Part shown: positions 15,879 to 23,985 of the stretch, one piece after another
Numbering within the stretch: position 1 is the first letter of the stretch
Layout of the letters: every line of letters begins with the position of its first letter
From: UBA6115 sp050952935
Lineage (GTDB): Bacteria > Bacillota > Clostridia > Christensenellales > Aristaeellaceae
Assembly (NCBI GenBank): GCA_050952935.1
Contig: JBMNLS010000001.1
Span: forward strand, 310,001-374,000
Reading direction: 5' to 3'
Length of the DNA: 64,000 bases
Notes under the pieces: model-generated
The model's database searches: none
What the model was told of the DNA's origin: nothing
What the model saw: only the letters and a program-made list of their open reading frames with translations
Program-made: the position numbers and the translations under genes

Positions 15879-17210
15879 TTATTCGGCGAACTCGGCGAAA
15901 TTCACACGGTCAAAGTAAAGCATGAAGTAGGTGGGATAGCTTTTGCCGTCCCCGTCTTCATAGTTGGAAATCTGCACATCATAGCCGGTGGCGTTGTCCA
16001 TGGAGGCTTTCACATCCTCAAACACAGCCTTTTCGGCGTATTTGCCGTTGATCCAGTTGGTGGCGTACTCAAAAGCGCCGGTGATGATAGAATAGTTGAC
16101 CGGGGCCGGCCAGGTGGAGAAGCGCTCCAGGGCGTCATGCTCCTTCAGGATGGCGGCGGCCTTTTTGATGTAGGCATTGATGTCACCCCAGTGGGCCTCT
16201 TCCACCGCAACGCCCAGGGATGCCGGGAAGCCATGGAAGGGGCTGGGGCAGCAGGGCAGAGGATAGAAAGCATTGGGCTCCTTGAGCACGGCTGCCTGCA
16301 GGGCTTCCTGCATACCACAGTTGGTGCAGAAGAAGGCGACCTTTTTGCCTTCAAATTCCTTCATGACCTTCGGAACGTCTTCCAGAATGAAGTTCTGTGC
16401 GCCTGACATGCCGGCATCGCCGGTGGGATCGGGGGCGTCACGGTCGACCAGTTCAATGCCCAGGCGGGTGGTCTCTTCCTTCAGGATGTTGTGACGGGCA
16501 ACGATGGTCTCATAGCCCATGTGGCGGGCGAAGGAATAATGGATCAGCACATCAGCGCCCCAGTCCTTGGCGGTCTGGGCGATCTGGATGCCGCCGTTGA
16601 TCTCGTCAACGCCCATCACAAAGTCCGCAGCGGCGGTGATGGTCTGGGGGTCTTCGGCGGGGACGCCGGCGATGAGCAGGATGTCGTCCCGGCCCAGGTC
16701 GTTCCTGATCTGGGTGTAGGCTGCGGCGGTGCCCTGAACGGCCTGGCACATGATGATGGCCTTGACCTCAGGATCGGCCGCGAAGGCCAGGATTTTGCCG
16801 ATGGTGGTTTCCACCTCAGCGGCGAAGCGATCCGGATAGGTGTCGGTGACGACGATATCCGGATACTTGGCTTTGAGCATTTCCGCGGCGCGGTACTCTT
16901 CTTCACCCTGGCTGACAGTGCCGGTGAGAATCGCGATCTTGTACTTAGCTGCCGCAGCCTTTTCAGCTTCAAGCTTCTCAGCTTCAAGCCTTTCTGCCTC
17001 TAGCTTAGCCGTTTCAGCTTCAAGCCTAGCCGTTTCGGCATCAGCCTTCAACTGTTCGATCTCCGCTGTGAGGGTTTCCACTTGCTTGGTCAGTTCATCT
17101 GCCTTTTTTTGCACATCGGCTTTTTGCACAAAGCCAAACACTGCTACTACAATTGCGACAACTGCTACCAAAGCTAGGACGACAACCGAGTTTTTTTTGT
17201 TTTGCATCAT
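15879..17210 (-). CDS. membrane-anchored DUF3798 substrate-binding protein with coiled-coil stalk
   Basis: Extracellular binding protein of the DUF3798 family, 443 aa. Instead of a lipobox it has a short basic N-terminus, one membrane helix (about residues 8-27), then a Lys/Glu/Ala/Leu heptad-rich stalk (about 28-85) made of near repeats of LEAE. The ligand domain follows (KYKIAILTGTVSQGEEEYRA to the C-terminus), a periplasmic-binding-protein-like fold with Cys-rich CTNCGMQEA and PLPCCPSPFHGFP blocks. GGAG precedes three successive ATG codons (17213, 17210, 17207); spacing favours the second or third. First gene of the importer operon. The ligand is unknown; a nucleoside, peptide or sugar are all possible. 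Confidence 0.87.
   Translation of the reverse strand: MMQNKKNSVVVLALVAVVAIVVAVFGFVQKADVQKKADELTKQVETLTAEIEQLKADAETARLEAETAKLEAERLEAEKLEAEKAAAAKYKIAILTGTVSQGEEEYRAAEMLKAKYPDIVVTDTYPDRFAAEVETTIGKILAFAADPEVKAIIMCQAVQGTAAAYTQIRNDLGRDDILLIAGVPAEDPQTITAAADFVMGVDEINGGIQIAQTAKDWGADVLIHYSFARHMGYETIVARHNILKEETTRLGIELVDRDAPDPTGDAGMSGAQNFILEDVPKVMKEFEGKKVAFFCTNCGMQEALQAAVLKEPNAFYPLPCCPSPFHGFPASLGVAVEEAHWGDINAYIKKAAAILKEHDALERFSTWPAPVNYSIITGAFEYATNWINGKYAEKAVFEDVKASMDNATGYDVQISNYEDGDGKSYPTYFMLYFDRVNFAEFAE
16962..17045 (-). repeat. degenerate tandem repeat coding for the coiled-coil stalk
   Basis: Short imperfect repeats of 12-21 bases (units such as GCTTCAAGC on the plus strand) encode the repeated LEAE pattern of the DUF3798 protein. 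Such a tract can change length by slippage, so stalk length may vary between strains. Confidence 0.6.
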
Positions 17211-17246
17211 CATTTCTCCTTTGTTATTATTGGTTTCCACATTTTC

Positions 17247-17275
17247 AATTTACCAAACAGTTTATATAAAGTCAA
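17247..17275 (-). promoter_or_regulatory. promoter of the DUF3798 importer operon
   Basis: Minus strand TTGACT (17275-17270) and TAAATT (17252-17247), 17-base spacer, about 35 bases before the start codon. The -10 box matches the consensus at 4 of 6 positions. Confidence 0.5.
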
Positions 17276-17317
17276 GAGGAGATTGCAGACGAGCCCTTCT
17301 ATAAATTTATGCGTGAT

Positions 17318-17338
17318 TGCGAATAATATGTGTTCGCA
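17318..17338. promoter_or_regulatory. inverted repeat in the divergent intergenic region
   Basis: TGCGAA at 17318-17323 mirrors TTCGCA at 17333-17338 across nine bases, between the divergent importer operons and upstream of the -35 box of the DUF3798 operon. It could be an operator; nothing else was recognised in 17276-17452 apart from AT-rich sequence. Confidence 0.35.
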
Positions 17339-17452
17339 TGGTGAGATTTCACACGCTACACATTATAAAAACTCAATCCATTCATATTTGGTTTTCTCTT
17401 GGTTGCATGTTGTTTCTTTGAGTGACTTTACGGCAACTTTACAGCCGGGCGC

Positions 17453-17481
17453 TTGACAGATAAGCGCTTTCCCCATAGACT
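17453..17481 (+). promoter_or_regulatory. promoter with embedded palindrome before nucleoside hydrolase operon
   Basis: TTGACA at 17453-17458 and TAGACT at 17476-17481, 17-base spacer. The palindrome AAGCGCTT (17462-17469) lies inside the spacer, and GCGCTT (17449-17454) mirrors AAGCGC (17462-17467). A further TAAGCG half-site follows at about 17483. A LacI-family type operator is a reasonable guess. Confidence 0.6.
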
Positions 17482-17522
17482 GTAAGCGAACAACATGATT
17501 ATGCAAAAGGAGCTGGACGGAC

Positions 17523-18506
17523 ATGTTGTGGGAATCAGTTTTTGGTGCGGTGGATCCTGTCGGCCTGGCAGCGCGGCTTAAAAAGCCCAAGGGCCCTGTG
17601 GACGTCATCCTTGATACGGACGCATACAATGAAATTGATGACCAGTATGCGCTGGCATATCTGGTGCGCTCAGAGCCAGACTGCTGGGTGCGGGCGGTCA
17701 CAGCCGCTCCTTTTTACAGCGATCCGGACAGCGGGCGGGTTTACCGGTCCGCCAGCCCCGGGGATGGCATGGAGCGCAGCTATCAGGAGATTCTGAAAGT
17801 GCTGAAGCTGATGGACAGGGAGGATCTGATCCCTCATGTTTTCCGTGGCTCCGAGCGTTATTTGCCGGGCCCGCTGATGCCGGTGGAATCGGAAGCGGCA
17901 CAAAAAATCATTGAGATTTCAAAGGAATATGGCCCTGAGAGGCAGCTGTATGTGGTGGCCATCGGGGCCATCACCAATGTAGCCTCCGCGCTGCTGCTTG
18001 ATCCCACCCTCAGGGAGCGGATCGTGGTGGTGTGGCTGGGCGGGCATGCGCATCATTATGGGCCCTGGACAGATTTCAACATGGATCAGGATGCGGATGC
18101 CGCCCGGGTGGTTTTTGGCTGTGGGGTGCCGCTGGTGCAGCTGCCGTGTTTAGGGGTGGTGTCGGAATTTCGCTTCAGCCGTGTGGAACTGGAATATCTT
18201 TTCCGGGGGAAAAATGCCCTGTGCGACTACCTGATTGACAACACGTTCAGCTATGCAGAAAAGAAGTTTGGTTATGATTTCTGGACTAAGCCCCTTTGGG
18301 ATGTGACGGCGGTGGCCTGGCTGCTTCCGGGGGCTTTTATGGAGGATCGCCTCATGCCAAGCCCCGTTCCCCACAAAGGACAGACCTGCTCCCCCAACCC
18401 GGACGGGCACCCCATGCGCTATGTATATTATATACATAAGGATCAGCTGGCCAGGGACATGGCCGACAAGCTGGGAAGTCCCGGTTATACCCGCGAAACG
18501 CGGTGA
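17523..18506 (+). CDS. nucleoside hydrolase family protein
   Basis: Enzyme of the inosine/uridine-preferring nucleoside hydrolase superfamily, which cleaves the N-glycosidic bond of nucleosides to ribose and base, 327 aa, no signal peptide. The calcium-site motif is DTDAYNEIDDQYALAY (residues 29-44), a variant spacing of the usual DxDxxxDD. Central AIGAITNVASALL and VVVWLGGHAHHYGP blocks and a late DFWTKPLWDVTAVAWLL block (Asp ligand) fit the fold. AGGAG lies 10 bases before the ATG. It leads an operon with a CUT1-type importer, so the imported compound is probably its substrate. Exact specificity cannot be read from the sequence. Confidence 0.85.
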   Translation: MLWESVFGAVDPVGLAARLKKPKGPVDVILDTDAYNEIDDQYALAYLVRSEPDCWVRAVTAAPFYSDPDSGRVYRSASPGDGMERSYQEILKVLKLMDREDLIPHVFRGSERYLPGPLMPVESEAAQKIIEISKEYGPERQLYVVAIGAITNVASALLLDPTLRERIVVVWLGGHAHHYGPWTDFNMDQDADAARVVFGCGVPLVQLPCLGVVSEFRFSRVELEYLFRGKNALCDYLIDNTFSYAEKKFGYDFWTKPLWDVTAVAWLLPGAFMEDRLMPSPVPHKGQTCSPNPDGHPMRYVYYIHKDQLARDMADKLGSPGYTRETR

Positions 18507-18536
18507 TAATAAAATCACACAGGAGGCAAAACTTAG

Positions 18537-19817
18537 ATGATGAAGAAGTTCTTATCCCTGATGATGGCCCTGTTGGTTGCGCTGACAATTGTTGGCTCTG
18601 CAGCCGCGGATGAGGTGGTGACCATCAAGCTCATGATGTCTCAGACGCAGGAACCGGGCGTGAGCGCCGCGGTAGCCGCATTTAACGAAGCCTATCAGGG
18701 CAAGTATGTTTGTGAGGTTGACTATCTGGCGTTTGACAATGTGTTTGAGACCCTGGAAATCCTCATGTCTTCCAAATCGGCCGAATATGATGTGTTCGCA
18801 GCTGACGGCCCCAACATCGCGGCCTATGCCACCCGGGGTTATCTGGCGCCGCTGACCGAGTATTTCTCCGCGGAAGAAATCGCCATGTTCACTCCCCCCA
18901 TGCAGGAAGAATGCTTCTACAAGGACGAATTGTACGGCGCCGCCATGGGGGACTCCTCCCTGGTGATGTACTACAATACCGATTTGCTGGAGCAGGCAGG
19001 CATCACCTATGATTTTCAAGCCCTTACCGGCGAAAACCGTATCAGCTGGGAAGAGCTGGTGCTGATCGCCAAGGAAGTGCAGGCTAAAACTGACCCGGAC
19101 GGCACCAACGGCATCGCCGGCATTGAGTTCCAGCAAGTGGGACGCACCTATCACATGAATGTGCTGGCGAACGATTTGGGCGGAAAAAACATTGGGGATG
19201 ATGGTTTCCAGGTGGATGGAATCATCAACGGCGAGCCCTGGATCAAGGCGCTGACCTGGTATCAGCAGCAGGTGAATGACAAGGTTTTCACCAAGGGCAT
19301 CCCGGCCAATGAGACCAGCAGCTACTTTATGGCGAACAAAATCCCCTTCTACCTGGGCACCACGGCAATGCCGGGCAACTTTGACCGCAACGGCATGACC
19401 AACTATGCTTATACCTATGTGCCCTATTTCCAGGGACATGAAGCGGACGTGACCACTTCCTGCGGCAGCTGGACGGTGGGGCTTAACCCCTACTCAGAAA
19501 AGGTGGAGGCGGCGGTAGCGTTCATCAAGTACCTTACCCTGTATGATGGCGCTGATGTGTACATCGGTGTTTCGGGCATGGTGCCTGCCCTTACCCGCCA
19601 GTTCACCGAAGAGCTGATGAACGAAAAACCCTACCTGCGCATCGCCCAGTATGAGGGCGCCAACACCGCGCTGGTGCGTGCCATCACGCCCGGTTTCAAT
19701 GAGTATGCCACCTCTGTCAACGCCCTGTGGGAAAATGTGCGCAACGGGGCTGACCCTGCCGAGGCCGCGCAGAACTGTGTGGATGAGCTGAAGACTGCCT
19801 TCATGGAATACGAATAA
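18537..19817 (+). CDS. extracellular solute-binding protein, family 1 (CUT1 type)
   Basis: Secreted substrate-binding protein of a carbohydrate-type ABC importer, 426 aa. The N-terminus is a Sec signal peptide (MMKKFLSLMMALLVALTIVG) with likely cleavage after SAAA; there is no lipobox cysteine, unusual for a Gram-positive binding protein. FAADGPNIAAYATRGYLAPL, YNTDLLEQAG and the C-terminal AAVAFIKYLTL block match the MalE-like fold. AGGAGG precedes the ATG by 10 bases. Located 30 bases after the nucleoside hydrolase gene and followed by a hairpin and two permease genes. Ligand unknown, possibly a nucleoside. Confidence 0.88.
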   Translation: MMKKFLSLMMALLVALTIVGSAAADEVVTIKLMMSQTQEPGVSAAVAAFNEAYQGKYVCEVDYLAFDNVFETLEILMSSKSAEYDVFAADGPNIAAYATRGYLAPLTEYFSAEEIAMFTPPMQEECFYKDELYGAAMGDSSLVMYYNTDLLEQAGITYDFQALTGENRISWEELVLIAKEVQAKTDPDGTNGIAGIEFQQVGRTYHMNVLANDLGGKNIGDDGFQVDGIINGEPWIKALTWYQQQVNDKVFTKGIPANETSSYFMANKIPFYLGTTAMPGNFDRNGMTNYAYTYVPYFQGHEADVTTSCGSWTVGLNPYSEKVEAAVAFIKYLTLYDGADVYIGVSGMVPALTRQFTEELMNEKPYLRIAQYEGANTALVRAITPGFNEYATSVNALWENVRNGADPAEAAQNCVDELKTAFMEYE

Positions 19818-19838
19818 ACCCCAAAAAATCCCTCAAAT

Positions 19839-19866
19839 GGGGAGGGGCTGATTTCAGCCCCTCCCC
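19839..19866 (+). terminator. 13-bp perfect hairpin between binding protein and permease genes
   Basis: Arms 19839-19851 and 19854-19866 with a 2-base TT centre, followed by AATACACAAT and no T run. It probably stabilises the upstream binding-protein mRNA or lowers read-through rather than fully terminating. Confidence 0.6.
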
Positions 19867-19904
19867 AATACACAATTTATTGACAATGAAAGCGTGGGAG
19901 AGCC

Positions 19905-20786
19905 ATGGAAAGAACGCTTGTTGCACAAAGCCGGAGCCAGCGGCTGCTGAAGATAGCGCCTTATTTGCTTATTTTTCCAGCGTTGGCTTTCATCCTTGTG
20001 TTTAAAATTTATCCCATCCTGTCTGCGGTGATAACCTCCTTTATCCGCAAGGGGGAATTTACCTTCAGAACCTATGAAATTCTCTTTAGCGACAGGGTTT
20101 TTTGGAATTCTTTGTGGACGACGCTGAAGATGAACGCGGTGATGATTCCGCTGCAAATCGTGGTTTCATTGATTTTGGCGCTGCTCATCAACAACCAGGT
20201 CAAAGGCGTTGAGGTGTTCAGAAGCATTTATTATCTGCCGGTAACCATGGCGATTTCCGTTGCCTCGGTCACCTGGGGGCTGATGATGAATGTGAACAAC
20301 GGGGTGTTTAACAGCCTATTGTCTGTTTTCGGCATTCCCCCGCAGGGTTTTTTCACCGATCCCAACCAGGCCCTGTGGTGCATTGTGCTGATGGCCACCT
20401 GGAAGGGCTGCGGCTACTGGATGATGTACCTGCTGGCGGGGCTCAAGGGGGTAGACACCGCGATTTACGAAGCGGCGAAAATTGACGGCGCAGGTTACTT
20501 CACGGTGCTGTTCAAAATCACCCTGCCGCTTATCCGCAATGCCATGCTTTTTGTGCTGGTGGCAAACACCAGCGCCAATATGCTGTTGTTCGCTCCCTCC
20601 AAGATGATCACTGAAGGTGGGCCGCAGAACAGCACCAATGTGCTGATGTATGAGGTGTATAAATCCGCCTTTAGAAACGGTAACATGTCAAGAGCGGGCG
20701 CCATTACGGCGATTCTGCTGGTGATCATCATCATCATGGTGGTGCTGCAGTTTAAGATGATGAACCGGAAGGGGGAAGACGCATGA
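19905..20786 (+). CDS. ABC importer permease, MalF/UgpA type
   Basis: Inner membrane subunit of a CUT1 importer, 293 aa, six predicted helices with a basic N-terminus. The EAA loop, which contacts the ATPase, reads YEAAKIDGAGYFTVLFKITL at about residues 190-209. TMAISVASVTWGLMMNVNNG is the usual segment before the third helix region. GTGGGAGAGCC precedes the ATG. The stop overlaps the next permease start (ATGA). No ATPase gene of the MsmK/UgpC type is present in the cluster, so a shared ATPase elsewhere is needed. Confidence 0.92.
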   Translation: MERTLVAQSRSQRLLKIAPYLLIFPALAFILVFKIYPILSAVITSFIRKGEFTFRTYEILFSDRVFWNSLWTTLKMNAVMIPLQIVVSLILALLINNQVKGVEVFRSIYYLPVTMAISVASVTWGLMMNVNNGVFNSLLSVFGIPPQGFFTDPNQALWCIVLMATWKGCGYWMMYLLAGLKGVDTAIYEAAKIDGAGYFTVLFKITLPLIRNAMLFVLVANTSANMLLFAPSKMITEGGPQNSTNVLMYEVYKSAFRNGNMSRAGAITAILLVIIIIMVVLQFKMMNRKGEDA

Positions 20787-21646
20787 CCAGTGTTGGATTA
20801 AGCACGCAAAACAAACGGTTGATATCCCATACCGTCCTGTATATTGTGCTGGCTATTATTGCGGTGATCGCGCTGTTTCCCATGGTCTATGTGGCGCTGG
20901 CATCCTTCCGGACGGATCAGGAAATTTTCACATACGCTCTGCCCTTTTCCAAGAATACGATCATCCCGGTCAACTGGACGATGGAGAACTACAGGGAGAT
21001 TTTTGACAAATTTCAGTTCGCCACCCCCATGAAAAACACGTTTATTGTGGTTGCGGTTCTCGTGCCTGTCAACATTCTGATCAGCTCCCTGGCCGGCTAT
21101 GCCTTTGCCTTTTTCAACTTCCGGGGCAAGAAGGCGCTGTTCGCGATTTTTATTGTGTCCTTCATGGTGCCCATTGACTCAATCGCGCTGCCGCTATATT
21201 CCTTCATCGCCTCTCTCAAGCTGGTGGACACATACTGGGCGCTGATTTTACCAAGCGTTTCAAGCGGGCTTGCCATGTTCCTTTTCACCCAGTTCTTCAA
21301 GGGCGTTCCCGAGAGCTTTTTGGAAGCCGCCCGCATAGACGGTGCAAACCTGATTCAGGTTTTTCTCAAAATTGTCTTGCCTTTGTCCATTCCCGTGGTG
21401 ATCACGGCGGGCCTGATGGTTTTTGTCAACGAGTGGAACAGCTATCTCTGGCCGCTGCTGGTGACGCGTTCGCCCAGCGTGCGCACCATCCAGGTGTCTC
21501 TGGCCTATTTCAAGGACGAACATGAGACTTTTTGGAGCTTCATTTACGCCGCTTCTACCATTTCCGCCCTGGTGCCTATCCTGTTCTTCCTGCCGCTGCA
21601 AAAGTACTTTGTGGAAGGCGTAACCAGCAGCGGCGTGAAGGGTTAA
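20783..21646 (+). CDS. ABC importer permease, MalG/UgpE type
   Basis: Second membrane subunit of the CUT1 importer, 287 aa, six helices. The EAA loop is LEAARIDGANLIQVFLKIVL (near residues 181-200), followed by LSIPVVITAGLMVFVNEWNSYLWPL, all standard for the MalG class. The ATG overlaps the stop of the MalF-type gene by four bases. Last gene of the nucleoside hydrolase operon; no clear terminator follows, but a new promoter for the aldolase lies 38 bases downstream. Confidence 0.92.
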   Translation: MTSVGLSTQNKRLISHTVLYIVLAIIAVIALFPMVYVALASFRTDQEIFTYALPFSKNTIIPVNWTMENYREIFDKFQFATPMKNTFIVVAVLVPVNILISSLAGYAFAFFNFRGKKALFAIFIVSFMVPIDSIALPLYSFIASLKLVDTYWALILPSVSSGLAMFLFTQFFKGVPESFLEAARIDGANLIQVFLKIVLPLSIPVVITAGLMVFVNEWNSYLWPLLVTRSPSVRTIQVSLAYFKDEHETFWSFIYAASTISALVPILFFLPLQKYFVEGVTSSGVKG

Positions 21647-21683
21647 GGGCAGGGACATATCCGTCCCGCGGGGACAGAATCGT

Positions 21684-21712
21684 TTGACAGTCCATTGCAG
21701 GGCATGTATACT
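21684..21712 (+). promoter_or_regulatory. sigma-A type promoter of aldolase-PFK cluster
   Basis: TTGACA at 21684-21689 and TATACT at 21707-21712 with a 17-base spacer, about 42 bases before the aldolase ATG. Confidence 0.82.
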
Positions 21713-21753
21713 AAAGAAAAAGCTTTGTCTGCGGACAAAGAAAGGAGGCAGTT

Positions 21754-22683
21754 ATGCCCTTAGTCAATTCAAGAGAAATGTTCAAGAAAGCCTATGAAGG
21801 CGGCTATGCCATTGGCGCCTTTAACGTGAACAACATGGAGATCATCCAGGGCATTGTGGAAGGGGCCCAGGCGGAGAACGCCCCCCTGATTCTTCAGGTA
21901 TCAGCCGGCGCCCGCAAGTATGCCAACCACACCTATCTGATGAAGCTGATTGAGGCGGCAGTGGAAACCAGCGATCTTAACATCGTGGTGCATCTGGATC
22001 ACGGCCCCGATTTTGAGACCTGCAAAAGCTGCATCGACGGCGGCTTTACCTCCGTCATGATCGATGGCTCCCATCTGCCCTTTGAGGAAAACATTGCCCT
22101 CACCCGCAAGGTGGTGGAATACGCCCATGACCGGAACGTCACCGTTGAGGGTGAATTGGGCCGGTTGGCCGGCGTTGAGGATGATATCAAGGTCTCGGCT
22201 GAGGATTCTTCCTACACCCGCCCCGAAGAGGTGGAGGAGTTTGTGGAGCGCACCGGCTGCGACTCCCTGGCGATTGCCATTGGCACCAGCCACGGCGCCT
22301 ACAAGTTCAAGGGCGAACCCAAGCTGCGCTTTGACATCCTGGAGGAAGTGGGGCGCAGGCTCCCCGGTTTCCCCATTGTGCTGCACGGCGCTTCCAGCGT
22401 CATCCCCAAGTATGTGGAGATGATCAATCAATTTGGCGGCAAGATGGGCGATGCCCGGGGCGTGCCGGAGGAGATGCTGAGGAAGGCCGCTTCCATGGCC
22501 GTGTGCAAAATCAATATCGACTCTGACCTGCGCCTGGCCTTCACCGCCATGATCCGCAAGCATTTTGCCGAGCATCCCGATCATTTTGACCCCCGCCAGT
22601 ACCTGACGGATGCCCGCGCGGCGCTGAAGGACATGGTGCGGCACAAGATTGTCAACGTGCTGGGCTGTAACGGCAAAGCCTGA
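21754..22683 (+). CDS. fba: class II fructose-bisphosphate aldolase
   Basis: Zinc-dependent aldolase splitting fructose 1,6-bisphosphate to dihydroxyacetone phosphate and glyceraldehyde 3-phosphate. TIM barrel with zinc ligands H83 in VVHLDHGPDFE (Asp82 is catalytic), H180 in GTSHGAYKF and H211 in VLHGASS; CKINIDSDLRLAFTAMIR near the end binds substrate phosphate. 309 aa, the usual length of the FbaA type. Preceded by AAAGGAGGCAGTT and its own promoter. Followed by PPi-PFK and ATP-PFK, making a glycolytic cluster. Confidence 0.95.
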   Translation: MPLVNSREMFKKAYEGGYAIGAFNVNNMEIIQGIVEGAQAENAPLILQVSAGARKYANHTYLMKLIEAAVETSDLNIVVHLDHGPDFETCKSCIDGGFTSVMIDGSHLPFEENIALTRKVVEYAHDRNVTVEGELGRLAGVEDDIKVSAEDSSYTRPEEVEEFVERTGCDSLAIAIGTSHGAYKFKGEPKLRFDILEEVGRRLPGFPIVLHGASSVIPKYVEMINQFGGKMGDARGVPEEMLRKAASMAVCKINIDSDLRLAFTAMIRKHFAEHPDHFDPRQYLTDARAALKDMVRHKIVNVLGCNGKA

Positions 22684-22695
22684 CCCAGATCAACC

Positions 22696-22723
22696 GGCCT
22701 GCGGCACCCCCGCAGGCCTTTCT
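22696..22723 (+). terminator. hairpin between aldolase and PPi-PFK genes
   Basis: Nine-bp perfect stem 22696-22704 / 22710-22718 with a 5-base loop and a short TTTCT tail. Likely a partial terminator, letting aldolase mRNA exceed PFK mRNA. Confidence 0.6.
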
Positions 22724-22754
22724 ATGCACATTTATTAATTGATGGAGGAAAGTA

Positions 22755-23969
22755 ATGGATTTAAAAGGCAAAGTAGTGGTAGCCCAAGGCGGCGGCCCAA
22801 CGGCAGTGATCAACCAATCCCTGGTGGGCGCGGTGCTGGAAAGCCGCAAGTTCCCCCAGATCACCAAGGTTTACGGCGCGCTTAACGGCGTGTCCGGCAT
22901 CATTAATGAGAACTTCCTGGATCTGACCCAGGAAACCACCCACAACCTGGAGCGGGTGGCGGTCACGCCCTCATCCGCCCTGGGCAGCACCCGGGATAAG
23001 CCGGATGAGAAATACTGCGAGGAGATTTTTAAGGTCTTCCGCGCCCATGACGTGCGCTACTTCTTCTACATCGGCGGAAACGATTCCTCTGATACCGTGC
23101 GGATTGTTAACGAGCAGGCGGAGGCGAACAACTATGATTTCCGCGCCATCCATATCCCCAAAACCATCGACAACGACCTGATGGTCAACGACCACACCCC
23201 CGGTTTCCCCTCCGCGGCGAAGTTTGTGGCCCAGGCCTTTGCCGGCCTGAACCTGGATAACCGGGCGCTGCCGGGCGTGCATGTGGGCGTGGTCATGGGC
23301 CGCCACGCGGGATTTTTGACCGCGGCCAGCGCCATCGCGCGGAAATACCCGGATGACGGGCCCCATCTCATCTACCTGCCGGAGCGTCCCTTTGTGATGG
23401 AGCAGTTCCTTAAGGACGTGAAGGAGCAGTATGACAGGCACGGCCGCTGCCTGATCGCCGTGTCAGAAGGCATTCAGGATGCCAGCGGCACCCCCATCCT
23501 GGCCACCCTGCAGGCCACCGAGCGTGACGCTCACGGCAACATGCAGCTGTCAGGCACCGGCGCTTTGGGCGAGCAGCTGTCCACCCAGATCAAGGAAAAG
23601 CTGGGCATCAAGCGCGTGCGTTCCGACACCTTCGGCTACCTGCAGCGTTCCTTCCTGGGCTGCGTGAGCGAGGTTGACCAGCGGGAAGCCCGCGAAGTGG
23701 GGGAGAAGGCCGCTCAGTATGCCATCTGGCACAATGTGGACGGCTCCATCACCATCCACCGCACCGGGGACTATTCCGTTGACTACCGGCTGACGAAGCT
23801 GGAGGAAATCGCGGCCAAGACCAAGCTGATGTCTGACGATTTCATCAACCAGGCGGGCAACGGCGTGACCGATGCCTACATCCACTACCTCAGGCCCCTG
23901 CTGGGCAACCAGCTGACCGAGGCCTCCATGCTGCGTGCGCCTAAAGCGGCCAAGATTCTGAAGCCCTAA
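22755..23969 (+). CDS. pfp: diphosphate--fructose-6-phosphate 1-phosphotransferase (PPi-type PFK)
   Basis: Phosphofructokinase-fold enzyme, 404 aa, phosphorylating fructose 6-phosphate. Diagnostic residues point to PPi, not ATP: GGNDSS (107-112) has Asp at the position that is Gly in ATP enzymes, and PKTIDND (135-141) has Lys in place of the Gly of PGTIDND. GGGPTAVINQS is the first phosphate loop; VVMGRHAGFL and GYLQRS follow the family pattern. Reversible and PPi-dependent activity would save ATP and allow gluconeogenic flux. It is 16 bases upstream of an ATP-type PFK. Confidence 0.92.
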   Translation: MDLKGKVVVAQGGGPTAVINQSLVGAVLESRKFPQITKVYGALNGVSGIINENFLDLTQETTHNLERVAVTPSSALGSTRDKPDEKYCEEIFKVFRAHDVRYFFYIGGNDSSDTVRIVNEQAEANNYDFRAIHIPKTIDNDLMVNDHTPGFPSAAKFVAQAFAGLNLDNRALPGVHVGVVMGRHAGFLTAASAIARKYPDDGPHLIYLPERPFVMEQFLKDVKEQYDRHGRCLIAVSEGIQDASGTPILATLQATERDAHGNMQLSGTGALGEQLSTQIKEKLGIKRVRSDTFGYLQRSFLGCVSEVDQREAREVGEKAAQYAIWHNVDGSITIHRTGDYSVDYRLTKLEEIAAKTKLMSDDFINQAGNGVTDAYIHYLRPLLGNQLTEASMLRAPKAAKILKP

Positions 23970-23985
23970 GCACGCGGGAGGGCAT

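Noticed and set aside
16962..17045. CRISPR-like or regulatory reading of the repeat in the DUF3798 gene
   Set aside because: The repeats keep frame and encode heptads of LEAE; they are a coding coiled coil, not a spacer array.
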